A DNA stretch of 64,000 bases from positions 583,001-647,000 of the forward strand of contig JALIZF010001802.1 of NCBI GenBank assembly GCA_029948255.1, written 5' to 3'. The stretch comes from Telmatactis stephensoni. Lineage: Eukaryota; Cnidaria; Anthozoa; Actiniaria; Isophelliidae. Numbering within the stretch: position 1 is the first letter of the stretch; every line of letters starts with the position of its first letter. The position numbers and the translations under genes were made by a program. Below, in pieces: positions 62,001 to 64,000 of this stretch. The notes below the pieces were generated by a model. The model had not been told where the DNA came from and searched no databases. It worked only from the letters and a program-made list of their open reading frames with translations.

Positions 62001-62360
62001 AAAAAGGTTGTCGTATAAGAGCTATCAAGCCCACGCGACTAGACCGAAAAGCAGTATGGGTAGTAGTAAAACTTTACTTTCTTTTCCGCTTTGGTATTGA
62101 CTTTAGGATCAGTAAGTGAAGTAACTTGAGTGTATAAAGTCAGAGCAAGCTGATTTTGAGTAATCGTGTGGAATTTTTGTGGTTTTATAACTTTAGTCAT
62201 TTCGTCCCATAAAAATAAATAAAACGGTCAAAATGATTCTAAAATATTTTAATCACTTGATAACTTTACCTGACACTTCTTTCGGAAAACAAGCCTTACT
62301 GATATAATTCGATAAAGGAAAGTTATGAATCAGAAAACTATTTAGATATCATAAGAAACT

Positions 62361-62537
62361 GACCAAAGAAGAAATTTCACAAAATTGAGAATCAGTAACC
62401 ATAAATTAGCAATAGAAACGGGGAGATATGAAAAGCAAGTGGTAGAGAAAAGACTCTGCATCTTCTGCATTCAAAATGAAATTGAAACAGAGGAGCACTT
62501 TCTTTTCAAATGTTCCCTGTACTCTGATTTACGTTAA
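62361..62537 (+). pseudogene. Non-LTR retrotransposon fragment (C-terminal part of RT ORF)
   Basis: The plus strand reads RISNHKLAIETGRYEK, then RLCIFCIQNEIETEEHFLFK, and YSDLR before TAA at 62535-62537. This is the familiar C-terminal Cys/His region of LINE reverse transcriptases in animals. The frame is lost upstream of 62361. No other gene is seen between 62540 and 63360. Confidence 0.7.
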
Positions 62538-63366
62538 AATAGATACAAACGAAATGGATATTTCAAATTCATTAAAATCAGGAAACGACACCGGCCTACT
62601 TCTGTGTATCCAAATTTATACAAAATTCTATCGAACTAAGAATACAATAACTGAATTGTTGAATTTTGACTGCTATACACTAATAGCTAGTTAATATTTC
62701 ACAGTCCGATGAAAATCACTAACAAATGCTTATTTATACATTATCCGAGATTCTGTATGTAAAAGAAAGCTTTAATCCGCCGATCCGCAAACCCCCATGT
62801 CCCCCACCCTAGTTTGTTGATAACTAAATAGTTGATAAACTAACGGGGTTAGTGCTGAGATATGAATTTAAAATCACAGGACAATTCAAGGAGTATTCAA
62901 GGGCCCCAAAACAATATTTCAAGGAGAAGTGTTACTCGATTTTTTACCAATGGTTCTACTAAAATACTAGGACTTCCTCTTCCGTCACTTATAAAAGAAA
63001 AAAGTGAATTTCTATGTTTCCCATCCCATTCAAGTCCCTTATAGACAAGGCGCAGAACTTGCAATCTTATACGTGTAAATGACATGAATGCAAAACATGA
63101 ATACAAAACTGCTATTTAGTTTGTATTAGTTGTTAAAAAAAGAAAACAATGGGTTTACAGTCTACTACTAACTATTAGCTAGCCTATATTCTTTCACGGG
63201 AGAAGGAAAACCACTCTATTGCCTAAGCACTAATTGGGGAAGAATATTCTAATATTCTATGCCGCAAATCTCAGCTCACTAGTTCAGTGTTCTCTATTTG
63301 TTTGTTTGTTTTCAGGGATTTTTTGTTTGTTTTTGTTTTTTTGTTGTTGTTTTTTTATTTTCTTCT

Positions 63367-63368
<2 letters not shown>

Positions 63369-63419
<51 letters not shown>
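63369..63419. repeat. Poly-T tract of about 50 bases
   Basis: Uninterrupted T run. All long frames over it (poly-Phe and poly-Lys) are spurious. Confidence 0.95.
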
Positions 63420-63695
63420 CCTGAGGGAATACCGGATGATGGCCTTTTCTCAAGACGAAGACAGGGAAAAAAAATACAAAACAAAGCGAATTTAAGACTG
63501 GGCCTACCACAGGTAGCCCAGTAATAATACCGAAGAAAAAGGCTAAAAACGTACTTCGAAATGTCATGACTCTAATGGCGCACCTTCAATCTGGTCACTT
63601 CTTGAGCCACGCGCGCGCAAAACTTTATTGGTTACGTCATGAGTATTGCGCAATATTGGCCATTTTTCGATACGAAAACGGGAAAAAACAAAGGT

Positions 63696-63977
63696 CGTGG
63701 CTAGATGGGACCCTCGTAAACAAGGTTTGGTTAGGTTAAGGGTTATTATTTGGGAAGTACCTTGAGGTTAGATTTAGGGTTAGTATTAGGGAAGACTTTG
63801 TAAAAACAAAACCCTGAACTAGCCCTAAACTGGCCCCAAAACTAACCAAACCTTAAGTATATGTTTGTGCGTAGGGATCATTTGATATTTCTAAATAGAC
63901 GTCTCATCTACGCTGTTTTTCAGATATTTAATCCGAGCTTAACCAAACCTTGTTTGCGAGGATCCCATCTAGACACG
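63696..63977. mobile_element. MITE at the right edge of the window
   Basis: CTAGATGGGACCCTCGTAAA...AACAAGGTTTGGTTA at the left mirrors the right end at 63940-63977 with three or so mismatches. The interior is AAACC/GGTTT-rich. Confidence 0.65.
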
Positions 63978-64000
63978 TCCAAGTACTTCACATATGATCA

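Noticed and set aside
63234..63567. Poly-Phe and poly-Lys ORFs at the right end
   Set aside because: Products of the poly-T tract.

Overview
This is nuclear DNA of an intron-rich animal. It carries four conserved metazoan genes, small exons in AT-rich introns, GT-AG splice sites, and many SINEs, MITEs, DNA transposons and non-LTR fragments. The gene content and repeat style suggest an early-branching, probably cnidarian (anthozoan-like), genome. That placement is an inference; no diagnostic marker was tested.

Layout. (1) 64-23718, minus strand: the 5' part of a large axonemal dynein heavy chain gene of the DNAH5/DNAH8 (outer-arm) type. I traced 39 phase-compatible coding exons, about 2094 codons, from the start codon to just past the AAA1 Walker B motif. 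The gene runs off the left edge. (2) 24423-34549, plus strand: a complete seven-exon DPAGT1 gene (first enzyme of dolichol-linked N-glycan synthesis), head to head with the dynein gene over a 0.7 kb promoter interval with two CCAAT boxes. (3) 34550-40227: the interval between convergent genes, filled with small inverted-repeat elements and one TTAA-flanked transposon. (4) 40228-53146, minus strand: a CHEK1 checkpoint kinase gene of 14 exons. One intron carries a 5 kb DNA transposon with an intact 1023-codon gene ending in a Ulp1/SENP-type protease domain. The first CHEK1 exon has an apparent one-base insertion in the glycine-loop codons. (5) 53588-61657, plus strand: a complete ten-exon NIT2 (omega-amidase) gene, head to head with CHEK1 across a 441 bp promoter interval that holds an E2F-like site and an E-box. 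(6) 61658-64000: repeats and a LINE fragment; no host gene seen.

The four host genes are functionally unrelated (cilia motility, glycosylation, DNA damage checkpoint, alpha-ketoacid repair). They form two divergent pairs that meet tail to tail.

The most unusual content is mobile DNA. It includes the Ulp1-fused transposase element with subterminal TTGCGGAGGGGAA sites, and a smaller relative in a dynein intron that has amplified its 54 bp subterminal unit. A 197 bp perfect inverted repeat sits inside a 9-bp-TSD, MULE-like element. There are several nested insertions with readable boundaries, two SINEs that landed within about 10 bp of dynein splice donors, and a tandem duplication of a DPAGT1 splice acceptor plus exon start.
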